Positions 22,283-33,018 are shown, counted from the first letter of the stretch. The stretch: DNA of 64,000 bases from Platerodrilus igneus (GCA_036346225.1 JARFIW010000884.1:4822501-4886500); one strand, 5' to 3'. Made by a program: numbers and translations. The notes: a model not told the origin generated them from the letters alone.

Positions 22283-22470
22283 CGCGTTGGATCGATAGCA
22301 TCAACAATAGTCTTTATATCGCCGACAGTGTCATTTATTTTTTCAAAATTTTTCTCGCGATGCATACTGTGTATGTTAAAATCAAGAAGGGCGCATAGAT
22401 TATGCGAAATCGCAGTCCGATATTGTAGCCGTCGTTCATTTTGCGTGGAAGCGGGGTTTATATTATGGCA
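22283..22470 (-). pseudogene. gag: Gag pseudogene, N-terminal coiled-coil part (other side of the errantivirus insertion)
   Basis: The minus strand is open from about 22470 down to the insertion point, with an internal Met at 22365-22363 followed by a charged segment (MHREKNFEKINDTVGDIK) of coiled-coil type. It continues after the CGCG duplication into 11431 and below. The original start and LTR are not recognised. Confidence 0.6.
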
Positions 22471-23199
22471 ATCAAGTTCCTAACTAAGCTCCCTTGATTT
22501 TAAGTGGAGATGATTCATATTTATAATATTTTAAAAGATACATAAGGTCTAATTTTGGTAAATTTTTCTTAGTGAAACGAGTAAACGGATATTCGATATT
22601 ATTACAAGAAGGAAATCAACAAAATGGGTGTTTCGATATGTAATTATAATAGGCAAATCTTTCGTAAAGTAAAAATACACAAAAATTGATATAGGTAAGT
22701 AACGAAAAGTAACGGAATTTCACAATTAATCTAATGAAATTATTTAGGTTCGCAATTTTTAAGCTTGCGAAAAGTTTAAATTAAAGCACTATAAGTGACA
22801 AGGTATTTTTAATATAACAAACTCAAAGCTAAAACATGAAATATACTATAATATGGTTCAAACGAAGTAACAAATATTGATGTGTGAAATGGAACTTTAT
22901 ACACGGGAGTGGAAAAACTGATTTGAAATACATTACACCAAAATCTTGGCAAATATATGACTTATTTTATTATTATTATTAAATGCTATTAATATTTTAT
23001 TATAAACCTGTACTCCTAAATATAACTTATGTTCGTTCTCGTTGTGGTTGGTGAGATATTCTTTTCGTTAGGAAAAAACCATGTAGATTTTATAGATATA
23101 TACGTTTATTGGCGTATCGTTCCATGACATAAGATCCTTGTCAAACACATCCATTCATAACTTCCTTCTTATTTTTGTAATGAAAGCGATGACTACTAT
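22471..23199. other. AT-rich stretch without recognised genes
   Basis: No coding potential or known repeat seen. Confidence 0.5.
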
Positions 23200-23815
23200 A
23201 TGGTCAGAACAAAAAGTTAGCTATATGGAACAAAAGAAAAAAACTATATTTACTCTTGTCCATACAGTAAAAACATCTATTTTGGGAGAACCGGTGGCAA
23301 TGGGAGACTATGCAGAACTACGCTTTTTAAACTTAGAACAGCTCAGAACAAAAAGTTAGCTATTGGAACAAAAGAAAAAGGCTATGTCTACTCTTGTCGA
23401 TATAGTAAAAACATCGATTTTGGGAAAACCGCTGGTGATAGGAGATTCATACTGCAGAACTATGTTTTCTAGGCTTAGAACATCTCAGAACAAAAAGTTA
23501 GCCATTGGAACAGAAGAGAAAGGCTATGTTTAATCCTGTCGATATAGTAAAAACATCGATTTTTGGAAGAACCGCTGGTGATAAGAGATTCATACTGCAG
23601 CACTATGTTTTCTAGGCTTAGAACAGCTTAGAACAAACAGTTAGCCATTGGAACAAAAAAGGAATGCTATGTTTACTCTTGTCGATATAGTAAAAACATC
23701 GATTTTTGGGAGAACCGCTGGTAATAGGAGATTCATACTGCAGAACTATGTTTTCTAGGCTTAGAACAGCCCAGAACAAAGAGTTATCCATTCGAGCAAG
23801 AAGGGAAAGACATGT
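23200..23815. repeat. ~142-bp diverged tandem repeat, five copies
   Basis: 'gttagc(c/t)attggaacaaaag'-type blocks recur near 23216, 23355, 23498, 23639 and 23782, with 'aaaacatcgatttt' and 'catactgcagaactatg' in between. Copies are diverged and no gene is evident. Confidence 0.8.
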
Positions 23816-23849
23816 TTACTCTTGGCCTGGCGGTCTTGTTTGTCCAAAA

Positions 23850-24690
23850 ATGTTTTTTTCCGATTCTTTGAAAAATCGTTTAGATACGGAATTGTCCTTT
23901 TGGAACAATGTTTGGAACAACTAGAACAATCTTAATCAAGGTCATAAATTTCTATTTTTGAAAAATAGGGTGTCAATGAAAAAATGTTTTTTGCCGTTTT
24001 TTGAAGAATCGTTTAGATACGGAATTGTCCTGTTGGAACAATGTTTGGAACAACCAGAACAATCTTGATCGAGAGCCATAATTTTGATTTTTGAAAAATG
24101 GAGTGCCAGCAAAGAAATGTTTTTTGTCATTTTTTGAAGAATCGTTTAGATGCGGAATTGTCCTTTTGGAACAATGTTTGGAACATTACATGTGATTTTC
24201 CAATGCTCCACCAGAAGGTACTACATTGGCCAGGAAGAGAGTTTTTTGTACTTGGAAAATTTGGAATTTTGCCGAACCCTTGCTGTTCCAAGCAAGGTAG
24301 GGATCTTTAACGTGCGTGACAACACCCACACGGGACCTTCATTTTACCTCTCATCCGAACGAGGGTGTATTTTTCTGAAAAATGCTCGCCTAACATTTTT
24401 CAAGCGGACCGTGTCGGGATTCGAACCCGAGACCTTGGGCGTAGTAGTCACACCCACTACGCCACGGAGCCGCCAATGTTTGGAACAACTAGAACAATGT
24501 CAAGCGTTGGCCAAAACCGCGATTTTCGATAAATGGGGTGCAGTAACAAAATGGGTTTTTTCTAAATTTTCGAGGAATCTTTTGGAATAAATTAATGTCG
24601 AATTGGAACAATGCGGTACAAAACTAGAACAATCTGGAACAACTTTCAAAATCATGAACATTTAAAAAATGGGGTGCTAACTTCACACAC
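23850..24690. repeat. ~133-bp diverged tandem repeat, interrupted by a SINE
   Basis: 'cgtttagatacggaattg' recurs at 23878, 24010 and 24143, with 'gttggaacaatgtttggaac' and 'gaaaaatggggtg' blocks. The repeat continues after 24475 with degenerate copies to about 24680. Confidence 0.75.
24186..24474 (-). mobile_element. tRNA-derived SINE with 13-bp target duplication
   Basis: On the minus strand the head reads GGCGGCTCCGTGGCGTAGTG, containing a pol III A box (TGGCGTAGTGGG, 24464-24453) and a B box (GGTTCGAATCC, 24427-24417) about 25 bp further on, i.e. a tRNA-like promoter. The body is unrelated and ends near 24186. Direct repeats AATGTTTGGAACA flank it at 24173-24185 and 24475-24487, and removing the SINE restores the surrounding tandem repeat. 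Mobilisation would need a LINE in trans. Confidence 0.85.
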
Positions 24691-25331
24691 ATTCCAAATC
24701 ATCACATTTTCAATAAGCAAAAAGGATCGTCGTCCTTGCTTTTATTACATGAACCGCATTTTCATTTTTGATATTGCGTGCAGTAACCCATTCAATAGAT
24801 CTTCTGGAATGTTTCAAATTAATAAAACAAAGTTTGCAATTAGCATTGCTTGTCTTTTGCTCTTTGTATTTTTACGTTGACGATACAATTTCCCAAGTAA
24901 ATGCATCGTTAGTCAGTTTCATTGATACCTTCAGATACCTCCACGAGAAAGGTTTGTAAATCTTTTCGTTTAGGCCTTCAGTGCTAGCTAAATTTTTGCA
25001 CGGTAGTATTTTTACCTCTCTTTTTGGTACTTAACATCTAACACTCCATGATCGGTGAGAGAAACATCCAAGTTTTATTGTTTAGGAGCGCACTTTCCAC
25101 AATTCTATCTGTATTTGAGAGCAACCGGTATAGATTAATTGAAATGACACAAAGATATCCCAAACATAGCTATTTTCAGTGACATATTTATCAATAACGA
25201 AATTGATTCATTAAACCAAATAATATGTTCTCAAAAGATTAGCAGATTGAAATTGAAAACACCTGTTTTATGCACTTTGAAAATGCTATACTGCCCTATA
25301 TAAACCAATTTATTTACTTTGCTTTATCTTT
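24690..25331. other. Sequence between tandem repeats and Polinton-like element
   Basis: No gene recognised. Short ORFs here lack family features. Confidence 0.5.
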
Positions 25332-25337
25332 ACTGTA
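25332..25337. repeat. Left target-site duplication ACTGTA
   Basis: Identical to 36751-36756 on the other side of the element. Confidence 0.85.
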
Positions 25338-25424
25338 AGTAGACCATTTTTGGGAATCCTGCTGCCTCATTTCCTCCAGAATCCCTCATTTCCTCACTCA
25401 TCTGGACCAAAAAGTTTTCTTCGA

Positions 25425-25600
25425 CTAACCATTTTTCATCTTTCGAGATAAATATCTTAAATTTTTCATCTTTCGAGATAAAATGAGCATCCACATTTCC
25501 ACACACGAGATAAAACTATTTTTAAGATTTTTTTACCGCTAACATTCTGCACCAAATAGTTTTCTTCGACTAGCCATTTTTTATCTTTCGAGATAAACCT
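25425..25600. repeat. Subterminal repeated motif, left TIR
   Basis: ATCTTTCGAGATAAA-type blocks occur at about 25438, 25468 and 25575, with 'gttttcttcgacta(a/g)ccattttt' copies between them. Confidence 0.75.
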
Positions 25601-27229
25601 ATCTTGTTTGGTATCGATTAATATTAGAATTTTCTCAGCTACCCGAATTTCTAAGAATTTTTTAGATTGCGCCATCCCTAAGGGAGCTACACCAATTTTA
25701 AGATTTCTTACCAAGACCGATTTCTAACCGTCCGCATAAATTTTTTTAGTCATGCGATACATCTTGTTAGCTTAGAATTTTACGCAGAATTAGAATCTGC
25801 AAACAGATTTGAAATCGGACCACGCCCTGCAAAGTTATACCCCCTTTAAAGTTCTGATCTTCTAAATTTTGCTCATTTATGATATATGCTTTAACCAAAC
25901 AGTTAGAGGTAGTAACACAAAAATTAAGAACACAAAAGTTTAATAATTTATTTATCCAATTTACAGTTTAATAAACTAATTACAATTTTTACAAAGTATA
26001 GCATTATTTCCTGTGCGTAGCCGAAAGTTTAACCTGTAACAAAAAAAGATTAATGGGTTGTTTAAATAGACCTGTAACAAAATGAGATTAAAGTAAAAGA
26101 AAGGAGACGTGTTTTCAGTCAATAAAACATATTGTTGGAACGTTTTGATTTTTTAAATAATATTAACAAAACCGCTAGTTCGCATGATCTGAAATTTGTG
26201 TAAACAAGGATGAACTCCATTCAACGGTACATCAACTACTTATTTTCTATTTAGGAATATACGCCAGAAACTTGCATGCTTTTAATTAATTAAAAGCAGA
26301 AAGTTTTGTCCGGAAACGCTACTGTAAAATATATAGAGCAAATAAATTATTCCCTGAATGTGTTTTCAATTGTAATAACTGACTATACAATCACTTATGA
26401 ATTCTAAATTACACTTTATTTAACTAAGTTACTTTAAACAAGAAATTACCGCATCCAAAAATTCCAATGCATGCTTAACAATAATGTAGAAATGGCAAGG
26501 TCGACTTAATAATTAAGAAAGCGCATTTTGCTTGTATGAAATCTATGGAATTTCTCCTGTAATGAAAGAAGAATGCATTCGTAATTGAAAATGCGTGCTA
26601 CAACTTTCGCTAGATACCAACAAAGTTAATTAGAAATTTTGTGTATGACATCATTAACTACCTAAATTTCAGAATTAACAAATGTAATAAACCAGATTAA
26701 GTACTGTTCAATAATAATTAGAGTGAAAGTAAATGGGTCTTATTACCTAAATCATCTTACGTGACGCGGTAGAAGCATTATAACGCAAATTCCGGAAACT
26801 TCCAATGTAGTATTAATTCATTTGTAACTCGTAATCCAGCAAATATTTTAATTTCTTAACGATCATGTGAAAAGCTGTTTTATAATTTCTTTTCTTGGAC
26901 TTTCTATTAATTATGTTTGTGCATTAGAAATCGAAATATAATTGTTTGTAGATTACCAATAACACGAGGCGTTGAAAAGTGCGTATTTACGGAAATACAA
27001 ACCTCATTTAGTAGTATAATTAACGGAGCTTAACAGTGGACGATGTTACACCACGACATTAAATGGCATGCTTGAATATTTTCTTTGAAACAATCGAAGA
27101 TTGCCGAAGACACTCGAAGAGTACACAAACGCGGTTACTAAACCACAATTAATAATCGCCTTTATAGGTTTAACATTTCTACCATTACCCAATAACTGGT
27201 GCTACGTACATGGAAACTTTAATTTCTTA

Positions 27230-27478
27230 TTGGAGAGAATCCTTATTCTCCCACGCACTGTTGCGTAGCTGGATGCCCACCCTTTTGGGGATATATGCTC
27301 GTTATAGGTTGTAAGACCCTCGGTTTTACTTAACTACACTTTGTGAGATCCCTTTAATCTTTTTAATCGCGTCCTTCTCGCGCACAATACAGTAGGACTT
27401 AGCCTTACTACCAACAAATTATAACACCAAGTCACCGTAAACTCGTCTTTAAATTTCCCCACAACTTTTTGTTAACAT
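27230..27478 (-). pseudogene. Polymerase-B C-terminus-like remnant, left TIR
   Basis: Inverted copy of 34607-34750. An extra G just after the ATG (27478) shifts the frame, and the matching segment then reads in pieces (AKSYCIVREKDAIKKIKG) toward the terminus. See the right copy for the argument. Confidence 0.45.
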
Positions 27479-27654
27479 GCGGTAAATTGTGTTTATTATT
27501 TGCGGGTACACCACTTTAAACTTAAAAATAAAAACAGGATAGTTTAATACGTCTATTAATAATTTATGGTAATGTTAGCGATACAAATATGTAAAACAAA
27601 CTTTATCAAGAAAATATAATGTTTTAATAGAATACATACACGTATTGATAACAT

Positions 27655-28482
27655 CTATAAACCGCTGTGGTAACCAGAGTCTGGCGAATCTGGGATAGCC
27701 AAATCTCTAAACATTTGCGCAAGCGATTGCCTTGCAGTTGCATCTTTTAAGTACTGAATGGGGAAACATTTAATAATTTCCAACACTGTCAAGTAATTTA
27801 AATTGCTGCAATCATTAGACAGAGAAATAATGGTACTGCTCTCTCCCTCTAATAACGTTTGAACCCTTTCTTCCTCCGTCGTATTTCCACATACTTTTTT
27901 TGTATCACCAACAAATTTTTCATAATATTCTGGAAAGTTTCTACACCTTAACTCTACCATTTTATAACAGATCAATTCTCGCAAATTTAATAGCTTGATG
28001 CACTCGTACGCAGGTAGGACAATAACATTCCCATCTTTCGTAATCTCCATATTATATAAATTCTCTTTTTCAAAATTGTTCAACAGCCATATACTTCTAT
28101 TAAAGGCTGTGCTCAGCTGCAATTTGAAATCTTGATCCAATTGTATGTCAACAACATCGTTTCCAGTAGTCAAACCATTTAATCGGACTTGTTTTGTGTC
28201 TTGAGCAAATTGGCGAATTTGAAATTCCACTTGAAAAGTACACAATTTCTTCCAATCGAAGTAAGAGAATGTTATCGTAGAATCAGCACACATACCACTA
28301 CAGCAAATCACTTGGATGACAGGTTGAAGACCACCATATAAATCAAAACCAACTTCTAATATATGGTGGTGATAATTTGAAGAAAATTCGCCTAACCTAT
28401 AGGTTGACTTACCAACTAGTTGGTTGATATTTAATTGTGGTACTCGCACATCACTTGTAACGTCAACACAAGAAAAATCCAT
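27655..28482 (-). CDS. TIR-encoded 275-aa protein of unknown function (intact copy)
   Basis: ATG at 28482, 275 codons, no interruption. I do not recognise the family. The N-terminal two thirds look beta-rich and globular, with a CCSGMC cluster at about residue 84 and an FSYFDWKKLCTFQVEF segment. The C-terminus is acidic/Ser-rich and ends SPDSGYHSGL, which contains DSGYHS, a match to the beta-TrCP phosphodegron pattern DSG-hydrophobic-x-S. There is no signal peptide or membrane helix. The gene lies wholly inside the long TIR, so the element carries two copies; the right one (33610-34430) is frameshifted. A TATA-like box and start region sit 40-80 bp upstream. Possible roles include replication, regulation or host interaction, but none can be assigned. 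The intact frame next to decayed neighbours is notable. Confidence 0.75.
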   Translation of the reverse strand: MDFSCVDVTSDVRVPQLNINQLVGKSTYRLGEFSSNYHHHILEVGFDLYGGLQPVIQVICCSGMCADSTITFSYFDWKKLCTFQVEFQIRQFAQDTKQVRLNGLTTGNDVVDIQLDQDFKLQLSTAFNRSIWLLNNFEKENLYNMEITKDGNVIVLPAYECIKLLNLRELICYKMVELRCRNFPEYYEKFVGDTKKVCGNTTEEERVQTLLEGESSTIISLSNDCSNLNYLTVLEIIKCFPIQYLKDATARQSLAQMFRDLAIPDSPDSGYHSGL

Positions 28483-28520
28483 CTTTAATTTATAATTTTA
28501 ATCAAACTCGACGATACTTT

Positions 28521-28560
28521 GACGACTAATGCACTGGAACATGGCTCTCGCCTTTTATGC
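28521..28560 (-). promoter_or_regulatory. Core promoter of the left TIR gene
   Basis: Minus-strand GCATAAAAGG (28560-28551) lies about 25-30 bp upstream of an initiator-like GCATTAGTCGTC (28532-28521), and the ATG follows at 28482. The same arrangement is conserved in the right TIR (GCATAAAAGG at 33532-33541, ATG at 33610). Confidence 0.45.
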
Positions 28561-29650
28561 CGATGGTCGAGCGTGCGCAGCTCCTTATTATATTAGTTGG
28601 CGTTATATGCAAGTCTTGACTGGAAAAGTGACGCGTATAATTGTTTATAGTGGGTTTTACCTGTATGTATTTAACCACCAACGCCATTTTAGAATTATTA
28701 AACAAAATTACTCTTAGCAGTATTTTAATATACCATCGTGTAAGATTTCAATTATTATTGTGTTTTCCTCAGGTTCTCAAATCCTCGGATTTTTTCAAAT
28801 CAAATGACTCCTTACTGATTTGCAGATTAACCTTTTGCAAGCACCGTATATAATTCATCTTTAATCTATTTCTAAACCGTATCGCTCTGTCTTTTGAGAT
28901 AAACCCCTGGTGTAACCTATAAAATTAGTATAGAATTTTCCTGGGGAATTGAAATTAATTATCACGTCTTTTAAAATTAGTTCCAACAAAGACCTGTATA
29001 TATTGTATTAATATTCAAAAACCTATCAGCAAAACACCTTTGCATTTTTATTTAGATTTAGCTCGATAATAGAGTTAAACTTCAAAAATATTTATTAGTG
29101 GCTAGAATTGTAAAAATTTTCAATTAGTGAATCCACATACAAATGATTAAACCAAAAGGTATAATACATACATTAATTCTGCACGGTGACCTAGAAAGTG
29201 GTTCGATAATCTATTTTAAATGTAGTTCAACATAAGACGTAAATTCTAAATAAATTTGGTGAAATGTATGATCATTAGCCTTGCATTGTTTGTCGATGAC
29301 GTCTGACTATTAATTTAATAAAAGCACTTTCCACAATTCTAGTTAATATACGGAATACACATTCTATAATTTGATTTAAATTGGGTTAATGTAAGGACAA
29401 ATTATACTTATACTTTCTCTATGTACATAAATACGGGGAAATAATGCCAGAAGTTCATTTTAAGTTTATTTTGTAAAGCGTAAAGTCGTTTATAGTGTAA
29501 TTAATAGTAATGCTGAATTTTCAGTCTTTGGTTTAAAATTTCGTGTGAGGACTATCGACAAAGAAGAGTAAGTCTTAGTTTGAATTTTGCAAACGTAGAA
29601 GAAATTAATATTTACATGTATAATTCAAAACTGTTAATCAACAATTTTTC

Positions 29651-30487
29651 TAGAATGAACATCTTAAGTATTGCGTGCAGTGTGTGCGAAAATGTTTTAC
29701 TGGATGTGATGCCATAAAAAACACAACGAAAGGCACATCGAGATGGTTTATTTCAGGAGGAACTAAAATTACAGCCAATGAGTGGGAACAAATTAAGGAT
29801 TTGGAAAACCAATCGACCGCAACACATAAAGAACGTATAAACGCTGCAATTCAGTTAGAACGAACCAAGTTACTATTTGAAAAACCATACACCATAACAA
29901 AATCTTCTTCCAAAATCATAATTGTAGGCCTGAACCCGTTCGACGATTACAAAATAATTTTAGATTTGTTGACACCATTTCGCAGAGCGTACTTGATGTA
30001 TCCCTCAACGTATTTAGGAAGTTTATATCAAATCTTCCACACATTATACGCACTATGGAAGTTGGCATGCAAAATCAGATATGCAAATTTGACAACTTGC
30101 GTTTTATTTAAATAAGAATTGTTTAGTGAAGATGATGACATTTGATGGGAATTATATGATATTTACCAAAGGAACTTTAGAGCACTTTTAGGGATATCTC
30201 AGATCGTTCTCAACCATGCTAATACTTTAAAAGAACTAACGGAAAAGGGTACTCTAATATAGATCTGTTTCTATTAGATGTCGCAATGGAAAGATATAAT
30301 AGGAATGATATTCTACAGAATCTCGCACATGATGTAATTAAAGGTAAATACAGTAATAGTGATATTGGGTCATATTATACAATTTATAAGAACCTACCCA
30401 AGATTGTTTGAAAACAGTATTCGTAAACAAGTTGAGTATATGGAAGAATACAACAGGTTTCCATTCCACGCATTTACGAGCGATGTT
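29651..30487 (+). pseudogene. Cys-rich-start protein of the Polinton-like element, frameshifted
   Basis: The plus strand is open from a stop at 29651 and reads 153 codons to 30115, with a Cys-rich start (YCVQCVRKCFTGC) and a helical middle (TANEWEQIKDLENQ). No in-frame ATG is present; an ATG at 29655 is one base out of frame, suggesting a lost base. After 30115 coding-like sequence continues in shifting frames (NFRALLGISQIVLNH, later RKQVEYMEEYNRFPFHAF) to a stop near 30487. I do not recognise the family. Its place beside the packaging ATPase suggests a virion or morphogenesis protein of the element, which is inference only. Confidence 0.5.
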
Positions 30488-30874
30488 TAAATTTTAAGCC
30501 GAAGACTGAAAATTTTGTAACACTATTAATTACACTTTTGTTTTCTTATAAGTTTCTAAACTGTTGTATTTCAACTACAGATATTAATAGATGTCAATGA
30601 AATTATGTTATAGTTTTAAATAAAACGATTCGGATTAATAATTTTGTAAAACGTTTATAACACCCATTTTAAATAAATAATACACATCTTTGTTATAATT
30701 CTTTTCATAATTACTTAGATACCCATTTCAGTTACGTGAACATTTGAAAAATTAAACAATACCAATGTATGCTTTATATTTTAAAACATAAACAAGCTAA
30801 TATATACAAAAATAATTTCTAAATTCACATCATTCATTTCTTATGATAACAGTTGTGGTGGTTAAATTTTTATT

Positions 30875-31129
30875 TTAAAACTTACAATTTAGTATATATT
30901 CCATTTGAATATCTGCCAACAGTTTTATAAACCCCATCTCCTCGATTATTTCCATAAAATCATCCAGATCCTCGGGCAATGATAACACTGCAGTACAGTG
31001 CTGTATTGCTTCCTCGTATGACTGACACATAAGACATTTTTCTCCTTCTATCAAAAGCGTTGCCCACATTCTGCTTTTTACTCGTAGAGCATTGCGAAAT
31101 CTTCGATAACCTCTAAAGTTTTTATACAT
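30875..31129 (-). CDS. Small TPR-like protein, 84 aa
   Basis: Starts at the first ATG (31129); a TTG start at 31159 would add 10 residues. The segment LIEGEKCLMCQSYEEAIQHC followed by TAVLSLPED fits a tetratricopeptide helix pair (G at position 8, Y and A in the second helix), and the order resembles the single TPR-like unit of the mitochondrial receptor TOM20. The basic N-terminus (MYKNFRGYRRFRNALRVKSR) precedes it. Whether it is an element gene captured from the host or a chance match is open. Confidence 0.45.
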   Translation of the reverse strand: MYKNFRGYRRFRNALRVKSRMWATLLIEGEKCLMCQSYEEAIQHCTAVLSLPEDLDDFMEIIEEMGFIKLLADIQMEYILNCKF

Positions 31130-31570
31130 ATTATTATATTGTCTCTTTAAACCGTACAATCAACAAATAATAACTTCTACGCGAACAGTCCTTTTATATG
31201 AGCTACTCCTATTCGGATATGTACCGATTGCACCCGATTTGTGTACACGTACGAAGCAACAGGTAGGGAATGTATTCTATGAATTAATCTATTACATTCC
31301 TTAATAAAATGCTAAGGACTTTAAAATAATTATAACTCTTGTTAGACCTCTAGTCTCTAGATAAACGTTATTATTTTAGGTTGTGTCACTGTTTTCTAAA
31401 TCAATTTCCTACATACTTTTCCTAAACTATGCGTATCAATTGACGGTTATACTTTACTCCATAACCGACTTGTATATATTTTCGTCTTCGTCTCTAGCTA
31501 ACACTCCGATATAAAGATGGAACGGTTCTTCGGAACGGTTCTTAATTTTCTTTAAGGTACGTCCATGTTT

Positions 31571-31777
31571 TCACTTTAACCTTTGTTGTAGGTTGGGGAT
31601 TTTTCGGTGATCGTTGAACTGGGAAGCGGTTATTTGCAGTGGATCATCAATTGTTTGTGCACCTCTTTGAATTTTTGTGAGATGTAGCATCCCTTTTGTA
31701 CCCAAATTTTTCGTACAGATCCTGCATAAGATGAAGACTCGTTTATTTCCAATAAAATTGTTAACGTCCGTCATCAT
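31571..31777 (-). CDS. Hypothetical small ORF, 68 aa
   Basis: ATG at 31777 just downstream of the ATPase on the same strand. A CxxC (LCRIC) is present, and the rest has no recognised domain. It may be a decayed fragment of a longer gene because adjacent frames are also partly open. Confidence 0.25.
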   Translation of the reverse strand: MMTDVNNFIGNKRVFILCRICTKNLGTKGMLHLTKIQRGAQTIDDPLQITASQFNDHRKIPNLQQRLK

Positions 31778-31884
31778 GAAACTTTGGATGGGAACTAACT
31801 TTTTTGAATAATATCAAATATTTATATACTCGTCGAAATTCTTCCTATATCGACCATTATCCAAATCAAAATCTTTAACAACAG

Positions 31885-32683
31885 TTATAAAATTATGTTT
31901 TGAGTCCCCCAACACTGTAAACACATTTCTTTAAATTTCGGATATATCATGTCACCACTTATATGATCCGAAAAGATATGTCCGAGATTGGTTTCATCCT
32001 GTTTCCATAATGCGATTACATTGGCGTTATCTCTGAGTCTATGTTTTAAGGCACTAGCGTAAGTTTGACATAGATAGAACGAATCTATTGCTTTATGTCG
32101 ACCGAACGAGAAAAACTGAGTGATTTTACTTTGCTCGTTTGCAGGTATATCATCGAAAACCATAATTGAATCTTCTTTGGTATCTCCGGGTTCGATCAAA
32201 TCATCGAATTTTCAAACTCATGGTAACCAATTTCTTCTTTTAATGGTGTAAAAACGTTTCTTAACAATTCGTATTTCGGTTGATAAAACTCTTCGAAAAT
32301 ACATAGACATTTTGAAATCTAAGACCGTTCTCGTGCAAGATCAGAGATATTAAAGCGTTGGTCTTCCCACAACTCGATGGTCCCACGAATATAGCTCGTA
32401 TGTTAGACGAACAAAGGACCATGTTTACCATCCTCTTTTGCTTACAATAGCAAAGTTATCATAATTCTGTATAGGTATTTTAACTTCTGGTATAACATCT
32501 CTGGATGCATCGTTGGAATTATGTAATTTCTTCACGTTCTGCAACCTTTAACATATCTGCATAACGTTGTTCTAGGTATATTATATTTTTACTAGCAGCG
32601 TAGAAACTCGAGCCATCCAGGATATCCTCTGCTGCTTTTGTAATAGATTGTTTGGAGCACCACTGATTGCTTGAATGCGACAT
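31885..32683 (-). pseudogene. A32-like DNA-packaging ATPase, frameshifted
   Basis: Starts at ATG 32683 (MSHSSNQW...). Walker A GPSSCGKTNAL lies at about 32355-32385 and Walker B SIMVFDDI at about 32145-32172, followed by FSFGRHKAIDSFYLCQTYA (about 32063-32115) and an RDNANVIALWKQD segment. This order is that of the FtsK/HerA-type genome-packaging ATPase of Polintons, adintoviruses and related viruses (poxvirus A32 family). Shifts occur near 32530, 32410, 32300 and 32205, so the copy is dead. It is the most diagnostic gene of the element. Confidence 0.85.
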
Positions 32684-32768
32684 CTTTCGAAAAATGTCTT
32701 ACTATAACTAAGCTCTACCCAAAACTACTTCCTTATATACCAAATTTAATCTCCTGCTCACATAAACA

Positions 32769-32829
32769 TGACCATATGACCATATGACCATATGACCACA
32801 TGACCACATGACCACATGACCATATGACC
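32769..32829. repeat. 8-bp tandem repeat TGACCATA/TGACCACA
   Basis: About 7.6 units, the first three and seventh TGACCATA, the others TGACCACA. Lies between the ATPase gene start and the right TIR. Confidence 0.9.
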
Positions 32830-32945
32830 TAATTGCTTTTAATGAGTTTTCTCATTAAAAACCCATTACACTAATTGCTTTTAATGAGTTTTCTCATTAA
32901 AACCCATTACACTAATTGCTTTTAATGAGTTTTTCCATTAAAACC
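32830..32945. repeat. ~42-bp tandem repeat, three copies, with internal hairpin
   Basis: Unit starts TAATTGCTTTTAATGAG at 32830, 32872 and 32913. Each carries TTTTAATGAG...CTCATTAAAA, which can form a 10-bp stem. Confidence 0.88.
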
Positions 32946-32972
32946 AAGTGTGGACCTAGGTTAGATAAAGGA

Positions 32973-33018
32973 AAAATTAATAGGTTGGGCCAGCGCCGCG
33001 GCCTAACCTTTAATTTTC
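32973..33018. repeat. Inverted repeat at the inner edge of the right TIR
   Basis: AGGTTGGGCC (32982-32991) and GGCCTAACCT (33000-33009) with flanking AATTA/TAATT form a GC-rich hairpin directly before the TIR boundary at 33019. Confidence 0.65.

Larger units (their letters stand above)
25338..29072 (+). repeat. Left terminal inverted repeat, ~3.7 kb
   Basis: Inverted copy of 33019-36750. Inner edge is GCTCGATAATAG at 29061-29072, matching CTATTATCGAGC at 33019-33030. Most of its length aligns with small indels and a few percent substitutions, but about 25850-26150 has no clear counterpart. It contains the 275-aa ORF, its promoter, a polymerase-like remnant and a 20-bp palindrome at 26278-26297. 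Confidence 0.9.

Noticed and set aside
24410..24474. A tRNA gene
   Set aside because: A and B boxes are present but no cloverleaf with paired acceptor stem forms, and the unit continues into a 289-bp body with a target duplication, so it is a SINE.
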